This document shows positions 56,134 to 64,000 of a stretch of DNA of 64,000 nucleotides, piece by piece. This DNA is from Ramlibacter agri (GTDB taxonomy: Bacteria > Pseudomonadota > Gammaproteobacteria > Burkholderiales > Burkholderiaceae_C). A program made the position numbers and the translations under genes. The notes beneath the pieces were generated by a model. That model did no database searches. It saw nothing but the letters and a program-made list of their open reading frames with translations, and was not told the DNA's origin. The stretch spans positions 806,001-870,000 of the forward strand of contig NZ_JABBFX010000002.1 of the NCBI RefSeq assembly GCF_012927085.1, given 5' to 3'. The number at the start of each line of letters is the position of its first letter. Position 1 is the first letter of the stretch.

Positions 56134-57564
56134 ATGGCGAAAATTCTCTGTTATGAACTCAACGAGGTTCCTTGGAGAGTCGTCGACCTTTATGTCGATC
56201 GATTTCCAAAATCCAGCTTGGCGCAGCTCCTCCGAAGCGGCGCTTCGCAGATCACGACGCACACAACTGATAGTGGAGAACTTCACCCGTGGAGCACGTG
56301 GCCAACGATGCACCGCGGGGTGAACAATGACGAGCACAATATACGTTACATCAATCAAGATTTGTCTTGCGCCGCTCAGAGACCGCCAATTTGGGATCTG
56401 CTGACGAGAGCCGGCAAATCAGTAGGCATTGCCGGGTGTCTGCAGAGCTACCCGCCCGTGGCCAGGGATGAAATGTTGTTTCATATTCCGGACACGTTTG
56501 CTCCGGAGTCCGACACCATTCCCGCCAAGTACTCACGCTTTCAATCTCTTAACTTAAAACTGACGGGCGAGAATCGTGCGGTCGCGGGGGCCTTGAATAT
56601 TAGCGATTTCTTTGCAGGGCTAAACCTCTTTTCCGCTGGCCTTTCCGCCGACAGCGCTGTCAGGCTGGCTCGTCACTTAGTTCAGGAGCGCCTGAACCCT
56701 TTGCACAAGCGCCGACGAGCCACAATGCAGGCATACGTCGCATTCGATGTGTTTTATGACGCGTTGGTCGCGTCGCAGCCTTCTTACGCCGCGTTCTTCA
56801 GCAATCATGTGGCGGGGACGATGCATCGATACTGGAAGTACGCGTTTCCGAGCGACTTCGGATATGCGCTTGGCGATTCGGCTGAGGAAAAATTTCATTC
56901 AGGTACGATTTTGCACGCTATGAGCATATTTGACGGACAGTTGGCTCGTCTTATGCAATTCGCGAATGAAAACGGCTACGAAGTAGTGATTGCTTCGAGC
57001 ATGGGCCAAGAAGCAATCGAGCGCGGCGAGTATCACCCTGAACTAATGCTTGAATCATTATCCAACCTCTGCCGCACGATAGGTTATACCGCGCCCGTGC
57101 GCATGAATCTCGCAATGCAACCGGACCTTGCGTTGGAGTTCGAGGACGCTGATGCACTCCAAAGATTTCTTCGATGCGTTCAGGAACTCCGTAATTCCGA
57201 TGGCGAATCTGTGCTTCGGAAACGCTACGACCAGCAAGGGCTTACGCTGAACTTGTCTATCGGTTCAGGCAAGTATCCAGCACGAGACGGGGCGGTATTT
57301 TTCAAAGGACAGTCTTTCGATCTGGCGGATGCGGGGTTCCGCATAATCAGCAGGGACCAAGGTACCGGTTACCATCAGCCTGAAGGAATGCTGATTTGGA
57401 AAGGTCCGAATCAACCCTCGGTTGAGATCCGAGAAGTATTCGATAGCCGACAATACGCGCCCACCGTTTTGAAGGCCATGGGCGTCGAGGCACCGGCGTA
57501 CATGATGCCAGCCATATCTGCTGTGCGACAGTGCCCGCCGCAGACGGCGGGAATGTTGCAGTAG
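56134..57564 (+). CDS. AlkP-superfamily-like protein in the O-antigen locus
   Basis: A 476-residue soluble protein that resembles type I phosphodiesterase/alkaline-phosphatase-fold proteins. KILCYELNEVPWRVVD at the start takes the place of the usual first metal-binding Asp segment, and ELHPWSTWPTMHRGVNNDEHNI (about residues 49-70) matches the nucleophile region, with T55 as candidate nucleophile. However, the later DHG metal-binding motif reads VVIASSMGQE (about residues 285-294), so two expected metal ligands are missing. It may be a transferase for a phosphate-linked decoration or an inactive relative. It is the last plus-strand gene of the low-GC region, 74 bases after the glycosyltransferase. 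Confidence 0.65.
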   Translation: MAKILCYELNEVPWRVVDLYVDRFPKSSLAQLLRSGASQITTHTTDSGELHPWSTWPTMHRGVNNDEHNIRYINQDLSCAAQRPPIWDLLTRAGKSVGIAGCLQSYPPVARDEMLFHIPDTFAPESDTIPAKYSRFQSLNLKLTGENRAVAGALNISDFFAGLNLFSAGLSADSAVRLARHLVQERLNPLHKRRRATMQAYVAFDVFYDALVASQPSYAAFFSNHVAGTMHRYWKYAFPSDFGYALGDSAEEKFHSGTILHAMSIFDGQLARLMQFANENGYEVVIASSMGQEAIERGEYHPELMLESLSNLCRTIGYTAPVRMNLAMQPDLALEFEDADALQRFLRCVQELRNSDGESVLRKRYDQQGLTLNLSIGSGKYPARDGAVFFKGQSFDLADAGFRIISRDQGTGYHQPEGMLIWKGPNQPSVEIREVFDSRQYAPTVLKAMGVEAPAYMMPAISAVRQCPPQTAGMLQ

Positions 57565-57566
57565 GG

Positions 57567-57597
57567 CAGAACCTTAGGGCCAGAACCTTAGGGCCAG
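57567..57597. repeat. 14-base tandem repeat
   Basis: CAGAACCTTAGGGC occurs twice in a row and is followed by CAG, directly after the stop of the AlkP-like gene. The remaining bases up to 57796 hold no gene or clear terminator that I can see. Confidence 0.9.
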
Positions 57598-57796
57598 TAA
57601 GCTGGGCGAACAAGTTGTAGGAGCGCGCTTGACGAGTGCACCCTAGCAGATCAGGCTTAGCAAGCGACACTGCCGCATGCAAGTCACACGGCATGCAGGC
57701 TCATTGACGACTTGGTTGAGCACAATGCTGGAGATCGAGGGTGCACTCTGAAGGACAAGACACACTTAACTTAGCATCTCCGTCCTCAAATGCGCA

Positions 57797-59164
57797 CTAG
57801 TTGGGCACTCGGAGGACCTTGAATCCCCGTCCACCGCTGTCTGGCACACCGACGGTTACTCGCGACAACGTTCCCTTGCTGACGTCCCAAAGCATCATCG
57901 ACGTACTGCCTGAGTTCTTGTCATCGTCAATCCGCAGGCGTTCGCCGCCACCTATGTTTGTCCTGTGCCCGGTTGCGGCCGACATCACAAGGCTCCCAGA
58001 AGACGGAGGGGTCCTAATTTGCAGGTTGTCTCCCGAATCAAGGCCAATCAATGGTCTCGTCGCTCCTCCCGCATCCTGCCAAGCGATCTTGTTTCCGTTC
58101 GTCAACAGCACGTCCATCCGATCGACCGGAAGTAGGCCGGTCGAGTTCTTAATCAAAGCTGCGATCTTCAGACCAGGTCTGGCTGCCGTGAACGGCAATA
58201 TGGTATTGCTCTGTCCTTGATCCTCAAGCGTCGCCTCTAGGAGACCACCAAGGAGCACCATATTCAGTCCGCTCTTCGGCGAACACACGACGGCCTTTCC
58301 CGAACTGAAATCCCAGATCATTCCCTCGACAACGTTATATCGCCCCCTCAGGTTAACGACGCTCCGTGAATGAGCTGTCACCGTCTGATACTCGATCCTG
58401 AAATAGTTCCCGTCAATGTCTGCACCGTCATTGCTAGTTGTCATCTTCACAAGGTCGACGGTTCCTATTGCACGCAGTCTGATATCGTTTCCGTTAATCC
58501 AGCCATCCGACTTAGCGCCTTCCTTCTCGAGGTGTACTCCAACTTCCATCCCATCGATACTCGCGTCGATATGCGCCCCGTAAATTCTCGCGGAATCCCC
58601 TTGAACCTTTAGCAGGAAGGCCGTCCCGGCGCCCATACCAAGGCGCCCCACGACGCGAGTCCGCACTACCGTCGGCTCAACGCCGCGAAATCGCGGGGAG
58701 TTCTCGGATCCATCAAACGTGAAAGCATTGCTCGAGAAGACGGCCCCCCCACGACCGGACACGTCCACAGTACCGCCATCGAATCGACTACTCGGCTTCA
58801 TCCGGAACAGGTCAAGGTTGGCTGTATTGAGAAAAACCGCACCCGTGTCGGCAACAACGCTTACGCGGCTCTTCACGATGACTGTCGAACCAATCCGGTA
58901 GGAACCAGGAGGAACGCGCAACTCACCGCCTCCACGTAAGTTGATGGCGTCGATGGCCGCTTGTATTCCCTGCGCGTCGTTGCTTCTTCCATCTGCTCTA
59001 GCACCGAACTCCAATACGGTTGGAACTGCCCCGGAAATAGGCGCAATTGGCGTGGAAGAAGTGATCGGTGCTTGCGCAACCGCAACTGCGCGCTGATCAG
59101 CTCTAACTGCAGCGGGCAGCAAGAGCGCGACTATAGTTTCGAAAATGTTACGGCGATTCGCCAC
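57797..59164 (-). CDS. Exported right-handed beta-helix protein (pectate lyase superfamily type)
   Basis: A 455-residue protein. The N-terminal segment MANRRNIFETIVALLLPAAV looks like a signal peptide, possibly of the twin-arginine kind (NRRNIF). VLEFGARADGRSNDAQGIQA near residue 50 is the opening motif of the pectate-lyase-3/tailspike fold; parallel beta-helix coils follow to about residue 350. The C-terminal 90 residues (from about GLKIAALIKN) are a separate module. Function may be cleavage or modification of a polysaccharide. It is convergent with the O-antigen genes and shares their low GC. Confidence 0.75.
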   Translation of the reverse strand: MANRRNIFETIVALLLPAAVRADQRAVAVAQAPITSSTPIAPISGAVPTVLEFGARADGRSNDAQGIQAAIDAINLRGGGELRVPPGSYRIGSTVIVKSRVSVVADTGAVFLNTANLDLFRMKPSSRFDGGTVDVSGRGGAVFSSNAFTFDGSENSPRFRGVEPTVVRTRVVGRLGMGAGTAFLLKVQGDSARIYGAHIDASIDGMEVGVHLEKEGAKSDGWINGNDIRLRAIGTVDLVKMTTSNDGADIDGNYFRIEYQTVTAHSRSVVNLRGRYNVVEGMIWDFSSGKAVVCSPKSGLNMVLLGGLLEATLEDQGQSNTILPFTAARPGLKIAALIKNSTGLLPVDRMDVLLTNGNKIAWQDAGGATRPLIGLDSGDNLQIRTPPSSGSLVMSAATGHRTNIGGGERLRIDDDKNSGSTSMMLWDVSKGTLSRVTVGVPDSGGRGFKVLRVPN

Positions 59165-59349
59165 GGCGCGTTCTCCCCTTTAAGTAAGCCTGCCTAGTAA
59201 ATGACCTTACCGTCACAATAACGGATAGTGCCAATTTCGCACGGCTTACCTTATTCTTCGGGGACGCCAATCAGCGGCTCGAATGGCCGCTCAACTGTCC
59301 TCGCCGCGCAATTGCGCCGGACAAAAAGAACAGAATTTCAAGAATAAAT
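59165..59349. other. Gap between the beta-helix gene and ssrA
   Basis: A 185-base stretch that must hold the promoter of the beta-helix gene and the tmRNA terminator. I see a small dyad (AGCGGC...GCCGCT near 59271-59290) and AT-rich patches, but no convincing terminator hairpin or integrase attachment repeat. Confidence 0.5.
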
Positions 59350-59726
59350 TGGTGGAGCTGGCGGGAATTGAACCCGCGTCCGCAAGCCTTCTCCGAGCAG
59401 TTCTACATGTTTAGCGATCTGTTTTGGATCTCGCCACTCGCGTCGCGCAGTCGCACTGCTACGCCAGCAGCCAGTGCCCTTGGATCTCGCCTCCGGGCAA
59501 GGCACCCGCCCGGAAGCCAGCCAATGTTAAGTACCCTTGCAGCTAGGACCTTGCGACCCTAACCCAGCCCATCGGCCAACTGTTGCAAGGCTCACCGGCA
59601 ATTAAGCGGCGAGGGCGAAACGTTCGTCGTTCGCAGTTAGTTTGTTTCAGCTGGATTAACGAGGTACTCTGACCCTCGACATGCCCTGCTGCGTGTCCGA
59701 ACCCACGTCGAAACCGGTGCAGCCCC
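59350..59726 (-). ncRNA. ssrA: Transfer-messenger RNA (tmRNA)
   Basis: A 377-base tmRNA. The tRNA-like ends pair (5' GGGGCTG with CAGCTCC before the 3' CCA), the T-arm reads GGTTCAATTCCC, and the 5' part has the conserved GGTTTCGAC segment. The tag frame (59602-59634) encodes ANDERFALAA followed by TAA, a typical proteobacterial degradation tag. It rescues stalled ribosomes together with SmpB. The CCA end is encoded at 59350-59352. The 3' end faces the low-GC region. Confidence 0.97.
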
Positions 59727-59837
59727 AGGAAGTCGTAGTTTACGCCATCCAGGCATTCTTCAAGGGGCGCCTTGAGTCATTCCGTCTCCCGCGGCCGGTC
59801 AGGGCACGGTCAGTGCTCTCGGCCTATCGTACTAGGC

Positions 59838-60203
59838 ATGAAGTCTGCCCTTGCTGTGCTCGTTATCGCTGCCGCCGCGCAAGCTTCGGCCCAGACATCG
59901 TTGGATCCGTACGATTGGGGCCAGCGGAGCGTCAAGGGCACTTATCAGTCTCCCCTCGCTACTTCGAAAGACGCTTACGACTGGGGACAGTCCGAGACTC
60001 AGTCGCAGTACGGTGGATCAGAGGCTGCGGCGAAGTACCGGATGCACAGTGCAGTGACTAAGACACCGACGCATAAGTCCAAAGATGAGGTTACTTCCAC
60101 GGAAGCGACCGATGCCGGCGTAGGCACGTCCTTGTCAAATCTGGTCATCCAACAGCATCGGCTGAACGGTATCGGCATGCCGAAGGACAGCAGCAAGCCT
60201 TGA
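59838..60203 (+). CDS. Small exported protein with a YDWGQ repeat
   Basis: A 121-residue protein with a signal peptide (about residues 1-18, ending QASAQT). The mature N-terminus carries a duplicated segment, DPYDWGQRSVKGTYQSP and DAYDWGQSETQSQYGGS, about 22 residues apart. The rest is polar and likely unstructured. No family recognised. It lies 23 bases before galE, on the same strand, and may be co-transcribed with it. The ATG at 59838 is chosen because it gives the signal peptide. Confidence 0.6.
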   Translation: MKSALAVLVIAAAAQASAQTSLDPYDWGQRSVKGTYQSPLATSKDAYDWGQSETQSQYGGSEAAAKYRMHSAVTKTPTHKSKDEVTSTEATDAGVGTSLSNLVIQQHRLNGIGMPKDSSKP

Positions 60204-60226
60204 CAGGCGGGATATAGTCCCGCCCC

Positions 60227-61267
60227 ATGTCTGAACATCCAAGGATCCTCCTCACTGGCGGCGCGGGCTACATCGGCAGTCACACCTTTGTCGCCATGCG
60301 CGCGGCTGGTTTCGAGCCGGTAATCCTCGACAACTTCGCCAACAGCCATCCCGCTGCGATCGACCGCCTCGAACGCATCACTGGCCAAGCGCCGCTGGTG
60401 GAACGAGGCGACGTGCTGGACACCCGCTGGGTGGAAGCGGTCCTGCGCCGACACCAACCGGCAGGCGTCATCCACTTTGCCGGAGACAAGGCGGTTGGAG
60501 AGAGTGTCGCCCAGCCGCTCAAGTACTTCCACCACAACCTCGGCGGCGCAATCAGCCTCTTCCGAGCGATGGAAGCGGTGTACTTGAGCGGCGCAGTGGC
60601 ACCTACGCTGGTGTTCTCCAGCAGCGCCACTGTCTACGGAGACCCGGCAACAGTCCCGATCACCGAAGACTTCCCTCGAAGCCATACCAACCCCTACGGC
60701 CACACCAAGCTCGTCATCGAAGAGATGCTCGCGTCGATAGGAATCGCACAGCCTTCCTGGCGTATCGGCGTTCTCCGTTACTTCAACCCGGTAGGCGCCC
60801 ACCCTAGTGGCCTAATCGGCGAGGACCCGGCGGGCACCCCGAACAATCTCATGCCCTACGTGACGCAGGTCGCCGTTGGCCTGCGCCCTCACCTCAACGT
60901 ATTCGGCAGCGACTACCGCACCCACGACGGCACGGGTGTTCGCGACTACATCCACGTTGTCGACCTCGCAGGAGGCCACGTAGCGGCCCTGCAAGCGCTC
61001 CTGGCAGACAAGGGAAGCTTCACCGTTAACTTGGGCACCGGACGCGGCTACAGCGTCCTGGACGTCGTTCGCGCGTTCGAAAAGGCCAGCGGCAAGCCGG
61101 TGCCCTACAAACTTGTGGACCGCCGGCCAGGCGACGTTGCGAAGTGCTTCGCCGATCCAACGCTTGCAAAGCAGCTCCTCGGCTGGGAAGCAAAACTTTC
61201 GTTGGACGACATGTGCGCCGACGCTTGGCGGTGGCAGTCGCAGAACCCCCACGGTTACACAGACTAA
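60227..61267 (+). CDS. galE: UDP-glucose 4-epimerase
   Basis: A 346-residue GalE that interconverts UDP-glucose and UDP-galactose (or the GlcNAc/GalNAc pair). NAD loop ILLTGGAGYIGSHT, FSSSATVYGDP near residue 125 (catalytic Ser), NPYGHTKLVIEE near residue 154 (Tyr and Lys) and RYFNPVGAHPSG near residue 184 are all present. It may supply a hexose for the nearby surface polysaccharide. Confidence 0.95.
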   Translation: MSEHPRILLTGGAGYIGSHTFVAMRAAGFEPVILDNFANSHPAAIDRLERITGQAPLVERGDVLDTRWVEAVLRRHQPAGVIHFAGDKAVGESVAQPLKYFHHNLGGAISLFRAMEAVYLSGAVAPTLVFSSSATVYGDPATVPITEDFPRSHTNPYGHTKLVIEEMLASIGIAQPSWRIGVLRYFNPVGAHPSGLIGEDPAGTPNNLMPYVTQVAVGLRPHLNVFGSDYRTHDGTGVRDYIHVVDLAGGHVAALQALLADKGSFTVNLGTGRGYSVLDVVRAFEKASGKPVPYKLVDRRPGDVAKCFADPTLAKQLLGWEAKLSLDDMCADAWRWQSQNPHGYTD

Positions 61268-61340
61268 CAAGCGAAAACTTCCGCTTACCCCGCGGCCCGG
61301 CTTATCCTTTTGGGTGAGGACAAGAGGGGGATACAAGCGT

Positions 61341-61544
61341 ATGCCGCAGTTCGCACCGTGCTCATGCCGGACTTCAGAGCTGGCGCGCGTTCCACGCGCA
61401 GGCTGGATGAAGCTCCTGTTTCCGTCGCGCTCGCTGTACCAATGCAGCCAGTGCCGGGACGTTTTCCTGTTGACGCTCGAGAAGGTCGTCGAGCTCAAGG
61501 CCGCCACTCTTCAGAAGCGCGCCGCCGCGTCTGCACCATCCTGA
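61341..61544 (+). CDS. Small Cys-rich protein, possible zinc ribbon
   Basis: A 67-residue protein with two Cys pairs, PCSC (residues 6-9) and YQCSQC (about 34-39), separated by RVPRAGWMKLLFPSRS. Small proteins with this layout (a Cys pair, an Arg-Trp-Met-x-x-Leu-x-P-x-S-R segment, a second Cys pair) are common near polysaccharide genes in this group as far as I recall. Function unknown; could be a metal-binding membrane-adjacent protein. The ATG at 61341 is chosen as the first in frame after the galE stop. Confidence 0.55.
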   Translation: MPQFAPCSCRTSELARVPRAGWMKLLFPSRSLYQCSQCRDVFLLTLEKVVELKAATLQKRAAASAPS

Positions 61545-61724
61545 GGCGCCGTTACACCGCGTAACGTGCCACTGGCAAGCGATATCTCACCGCTTGTCAG
61601 CAGACTTCAAAAAGCCGCGGCGCAATTACCACACCCCTGTGAAGACTGCGTGACTTGACTACACTTTCCCCACAGAATTTCTCTTGCAGAGCAAGCAACA
61701 AGAAGTTCTAACCGGGAGCCAGTT

Positions 61725-61910
61725 GTGATGACTACCAAGTCGATGGGATTCGAAGCAACCAGCCAGTTCAACGAGGGTCGGCATTCCGAACCCTGCCGCC
61801 AAGCCACCTTCCACCTCTTGTTCGGCCAACAGGGCAAGCCGCAACTATGGCTGCTTGTGTTGCTGGCCCTGTGGGGCGTCGTGATGGCCGTGTCGATCGG
61901 GACGCCCTAG
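61725..61910 (+). CDS. Possible small single-pass membrane protein
   Basis: A 61-residue ORF whose C-terminal third (about residues 38-60) is one hydrophobic helix (PQLWLLVLLALWGVVMAVSI). The N-terminal part is polar. A weak GGGAG lies about 18 bases upstream. No family recognised. It is convergent with gph, with its stop 12 bases from the gph stop. It may not be a real gene. Confidence 0.4.
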   Translation: MMTTKSMGFEATSQFNEGRHSEPCRQATFHLLFGQQGKPQLWLLVLLALWGVVMAVSIGTP

Positions 61911-61921
61911 GCGCCCGTTCG

Positions 61922-62584
61922 TCAAGCTGCCAGCAGCGGCAGCAAAGCCAGGGGCGTGTCGATCCGCAGGTCGGCGCCCCAGGCGGCAACGTCGCCGCCC
62001 GCGCCCAGGTAACCGTAGGTCGCCGCCACGGTTCGCATCCCCGCCGCCTTGCCGGCCTGCACGTCGCGCAGGTCGTCCCCCACGTAGACACATTCGATGG
62101 GCTTCACGCCCACCTGCCGCGCGGCCTCCAAAAGGGGCGCAGGATGCGGTTTCGAGTGCGGGGTGCTGTCACCCCCAACCACCGTCCGCGCGCTGGCGAA
62201 AAGGGGCATTCCGCGCGTCAGGGGGGCCGTGAAGCGCATGGACTTGTTCGTCACCACACCCCAGGCCACGTCGCGCTGCAGCAGCGTTGCTATGAGCTGC
62301 GCAACCCCTTCGAAGACGTAGGTGCGCTGCGTCATGCAGCCCTCGTAGTTGCGGAAGAACTCTTCCCGCATCGCCGGGAACTCCGGGTGCTCGGGCGTCA
62401 TGCCGAAGGCGATGCCCAGCATGCCGCGCGCGCCGGCGCCGGCCATCGGCCGGTACATCTCGTAGGGCAGCGACGGCAGCCCGCGGTCCGTCCGCATCTT
62501 GTCGGCCGCAGCGCCCAGGTCCGGGGCGCTGTCGATGAGGGTGCCGTCCAGGTCGAAGAGGACGGCCTTGATCTGTTCGAACAT
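61922..62584 (-). CDS. gph: Phosphoglycolate phosphatase, HAD family
   Basis: A 220-residue HAD phosphatase: motif I VLFDLDGTLIDSAPDLG near residue 9, motif II WGVVTNKS near residue 112, motif III lysine in HSKPHPAPLL and motif IV YVGDDLRDVQAGKAAG near residue 168. Gph removes 2-phosphoglycolate. It overlaps ubiG by 4 bases (ATGA); ubiG-gph is a common pair in betaproteobacteria. Confidence 0.92.
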   Translation of the reverse strand: MFEQIKAVLFDLDGTLIDSAPDLGAAADKMRTDRGLPSLPYEMYRPMAGAGARGMLGIAFGMTPEHPEFPAMREEFFRNYEGCMTQRTYVFEGVAQLIATLLQRDVAWGVVTNKSMRFTAPLTRGMPLFASARTVVGGDSTPHSKPHPAPLLEAARQVGVKPIECVYVGDDLRDVQAGKAAGMRTVAATYGYLGAGGDVAAWGADLRIDTPLALLPLLAA

Positions 62585-63297
62585 CAGGGTCTGCGCGCGG
62601 CAGCCAGGTAGTTGACGCTCGTGTCGCCCGAGAGCCAGTAGCGCCGCGTCAGCGGGTTGTATTCCATGCCCTTGGCCTCCTGCAGCTCCAGGCCGGCGCC
62701 GCGCGTCCAGGACGCCAGCTCGCTGGGCTTGATGAACTTCAGGTATTCGTGGGTGCCGCGCGGCAGCAGGTTCAGCACGTACTCCGCACCGACGATCGCG
62801 AACAGGAAGGCCTTGGTGTTGCGGTTGATGGTGGAGAAGAACACCCAGCCGCCCGGCTTCACCAGCTGCGCGCAGGCGCGCACCACCGATTCCGGCTTGG
62901 GCACGTGTTCCAGCATCTCCATGCAGGTCACCACGTCGAAGCTGGCCGGCTGCTCCGCGGCCAGCGCCTCGGCGCTCACTTCGCGGTATTGCACGTTGGG
63001 CGTCTCGGCCTCCAGCGCATGCAGCTGTGCCACGCGCAGGGCCTTGCCCGCCAGGTCGATGCCCAGCACGTCCGCGCCCTTGCGCGCCATGCTGTCGCTC
63101 AGGATGCCGCCGCCGCAGCCGATGTCCACCACCCGCTTGCCCGCCAGCGGGCATTGGCCTTCGATCCACTGCAGGCGCAGCGGGTTGATGGCGTGCAGGG
63201 GCGCGAACTCGCTGTCCGGGTCCCACCAGCGGTGGGCGAGCTCGGAGAACTTGGCCAGTTCCGCCGGGTCCGCGTTGGTTTCGAGCGTTTCGGTCAT
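62584..63297 (-). CDS. ubiG: Ubiquinone biosynthesis O-methyltransferase
   Basis: A 237-residue SAM-dependent methyltransferase that does both O-methylations of the ubiquinone ring. [23 protein letters not shown] near residue 20 is the UbiG-specific start, [20 protein letters not shown] near residue 54 binds SAM, and [17 protein letters not shown] near residue 122 is motif II. It is translationally coupled to gph. Confidence 0.96.
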   Translation of the reverse strand: MTETLETNADPAELAKFSELAHRWWDPDSEFAPLHAINPLRLQWIEGQCPLAGKRVVDIGCGGGILSDSMARKGADVLGIDLAGKALRVAQLHALEAETPNVQYREVSAEALAAEQPASFDVVTCMEMLEHVPKPESVVRACAQLVKPGGWVFFSTINRNTKAFLFAIVGAEYVLNLLPRGTHEYLKFIKPSELASWTRGAGLELQEAKGMEYNPLTRRYWLSGDTSVNYLAAARRP

Positions 63298-63339
63298 GGG
63301 CAGCAGTCTATTGTCGGTGGCTCAGCCAGTGAGCAAATG

Positions 63340-63367
63340 AAAAAAGGGCCCGCAGCGCGGGCCCTTT
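63340..63367 (-). terminator. Rho-independent terminator of the ompA-family gene
   Basis: On the minus strand, AAAGGGCCCGC pairs with GCGGGCCCTTT around a 3-base loop (63343-63367), followed by TTTTTT. It lies 25 bases after the OmpA-family stop and before ubiG. Confidence 0.93.
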
Positions 63368-63391
63368 GTGCAGCTTTTGGCGTCCGTGTGC

Positions 63392-64000
63392 TTACGGGTT
63401 GGCGCGCGTGCCGACCACTTCGATTTCCACGCGACGGTTCTTCGCGCGGCCTTCGGCGGTACGGTTGTCGGCCACCGGCTGGGTCAGGCCCTTGCCTTCG
63501 GTGTACACGCGGTTCTTCTCGATGCCCTTGGACACCAGGTAAGCCTTGACGGCTTCAGCGCGGCGAACCGACAGCTTCTGGTTGTATTCCTTGGTACCGA
63601 TGGAGTCGGTGTGGCCCACGGCGATGATCACTTCGAGGTTGATGCCTTGGATCTTGCCGACCAGGTCATCCAGCTTCGCCTTGCCTTCGGGCTTCAGGAC
63701 GGCCTTGTCGAAGTCGAAGAACGCGTCGGCAGCGTAGGTCACCTTGGTGGCGGCCGGCGGTTGCGGAGCGGGCGCCGGCGGACGAGCGGCCGGGGCGGGA
63801 GCCGGAGCGGGCACGACGGCCGGAGCCGGGGCCGGGGCAGCTTGGCGAACCAGCGCGCCATCGCAGCCGACAGCGGCGGTGGCAGGCGTCCAGTTGGCAT
63901 CGCGCCAGCACAGTTCGTTCGTGCCGTTGCGCCAGACGTATTCGCCCGTGCCGTTCTGCCAGTTGTCAACGACGTTTCCACCGTCCGCAGCAGGCACAGC
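63392..64000 (-). CDS. OmpA-family outer membrane protein, N-terminus cut by the window
   Basis: At least 202 residues of an OmpA-like protein; the start and signal peptide lie beyond the window. A small Trp/Cys-containing domain (ending WTPATAAVGCDGALV) and a Pro-Ala linker precede the peptidoglycan-binding domain, with FFDFDKAVLKPEGKAKLDDL, VGHTDSIGTKEYNQKLSVRR and KNRRVEIEVVG. The Asp of HTDS and the Arg of LSVRR contact diaminopimelate. It anchors the outer membrane to peptidoglycan. The GTG at 63997 is only an internal codon. Confidence 0.93.
   Translation of the reverse strand, partial: AVPAADGGNVVDNWQNGTGEYVWRNGTNELCWRDANWTPATAAVGCDGALVRQAAPAPAPAVVPAPAPAPAARPPAPAPQPPAATKVTYAADAFFDFDKAVLKPEGKAKLDDLVGKIQGINLEVIIAVGHTDSIGTKEYNQKLSVRRAEAVKAYLVSKGIEKNRVYTEGKGLTQPVADNRTAEGRAKNRRVEIEVVGTRANP

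Noticed and set aside
59165..59349. Attachment-site repeat next to ssrA
   Set aside because: I searched by eye for a second copy of the ssrA 3' end on the left side of the low-GC block and saw none.
61113..61340. Upstream part of the frame leading into the small Cys-rich protein
   Set aside because: It overlaps galE in another frame; only the part after the galE stop looks like a protein.

Overview
The window is high-GC chromosomal DNA of a betaproteobacterium, most likely a member of the Comamonadaceae (Ramlibacter/Variovorax-like). This rests on gene content and protein style: an intracellular PHB depolymerase, a glnA-ntrB-ntrC block, the YihY/DUF2069 pair, an EPS-type MarR regulator ahead of a polysaccharide locus, and UbiG/Gph/OmpA at the right end. 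It is an inference from memory of these families, not a database result. No prophage, integrase or CRISPR array is visible.

Left part, 1-29 kb: mostly housekeeping and catabolic genes. It opens with the 5' part of aroC (minus), then a cupin protein and a glutathione S-transferase separated by a large palindrome, a PHB depolymerase, a CBS protein and a MetY-type sulfhydrylase. An alpha/beta hydrolase and cytochrome P450 pair runs head-on into a minus-strand operon of YihY plus two tandem paralogous AMP-forming ligases. Next come DUF2069, an FAD-linked 2-hydroxyacid dehydrogenase, thyA-folA, a DUF4337 protein and xthA. A branched-chain-type ABC importer follows, with its two ATPases fused in one protein. 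A LysR regulator is divergent to a C26 amidase, an M14-like peptidase and an MFS carrier. The ntrBC genes and glnA follow; glnA has a readable sigma-54 promoter and two NtrC palindromes.

Middle, 29-44 kb: a CinA-like protein, ManC, and a REP-associated tyrosine transposase (RAYT) framed by two copies of a palindromic REP pair. The same REP family, which begins with GTAG, recurs at seven places in the window and in several cases supplies the stop codon of the adjacent gene. Also here are an EI24 membrane protein, a Fic protein and a sterol-desaturase-like protein. A divergent group of exported proteins combines two beta-propellers, a creatininase-like enzyme and a polysaccharide deacetylase. 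It ends with RsuA, kdsA and the rmlC-rmlA-rmlD genes; rmlB is not in the window.

Right part, 44-64 kb: a surface polysaccharide (O-antigen type) locus. A MarR-type regulator is followed by wbpA-wbpB-wbpD-wbpE, a glycosyltransferase, a flippase, a polymerase, wbpI, two more glycosyltransferases and an unusual AlkP-fold protein. WbpA, B, E, D and I together make the whole route from UDP-GlcNAc to UDP-ManNAc3NAcA. The DNA from about 48 to 59 kb is visibly lower in GC than its surroundings, as is usual for horizontally exchanged O-antigen genes, and it ends with an exported beta-helix protein next to the 3' end of ssrA (tmRNA). After ssrA come a small exported protein with repeats, galE, two small ORFs, gph, ubiG and an OmpA-family gene cut by the window edge.
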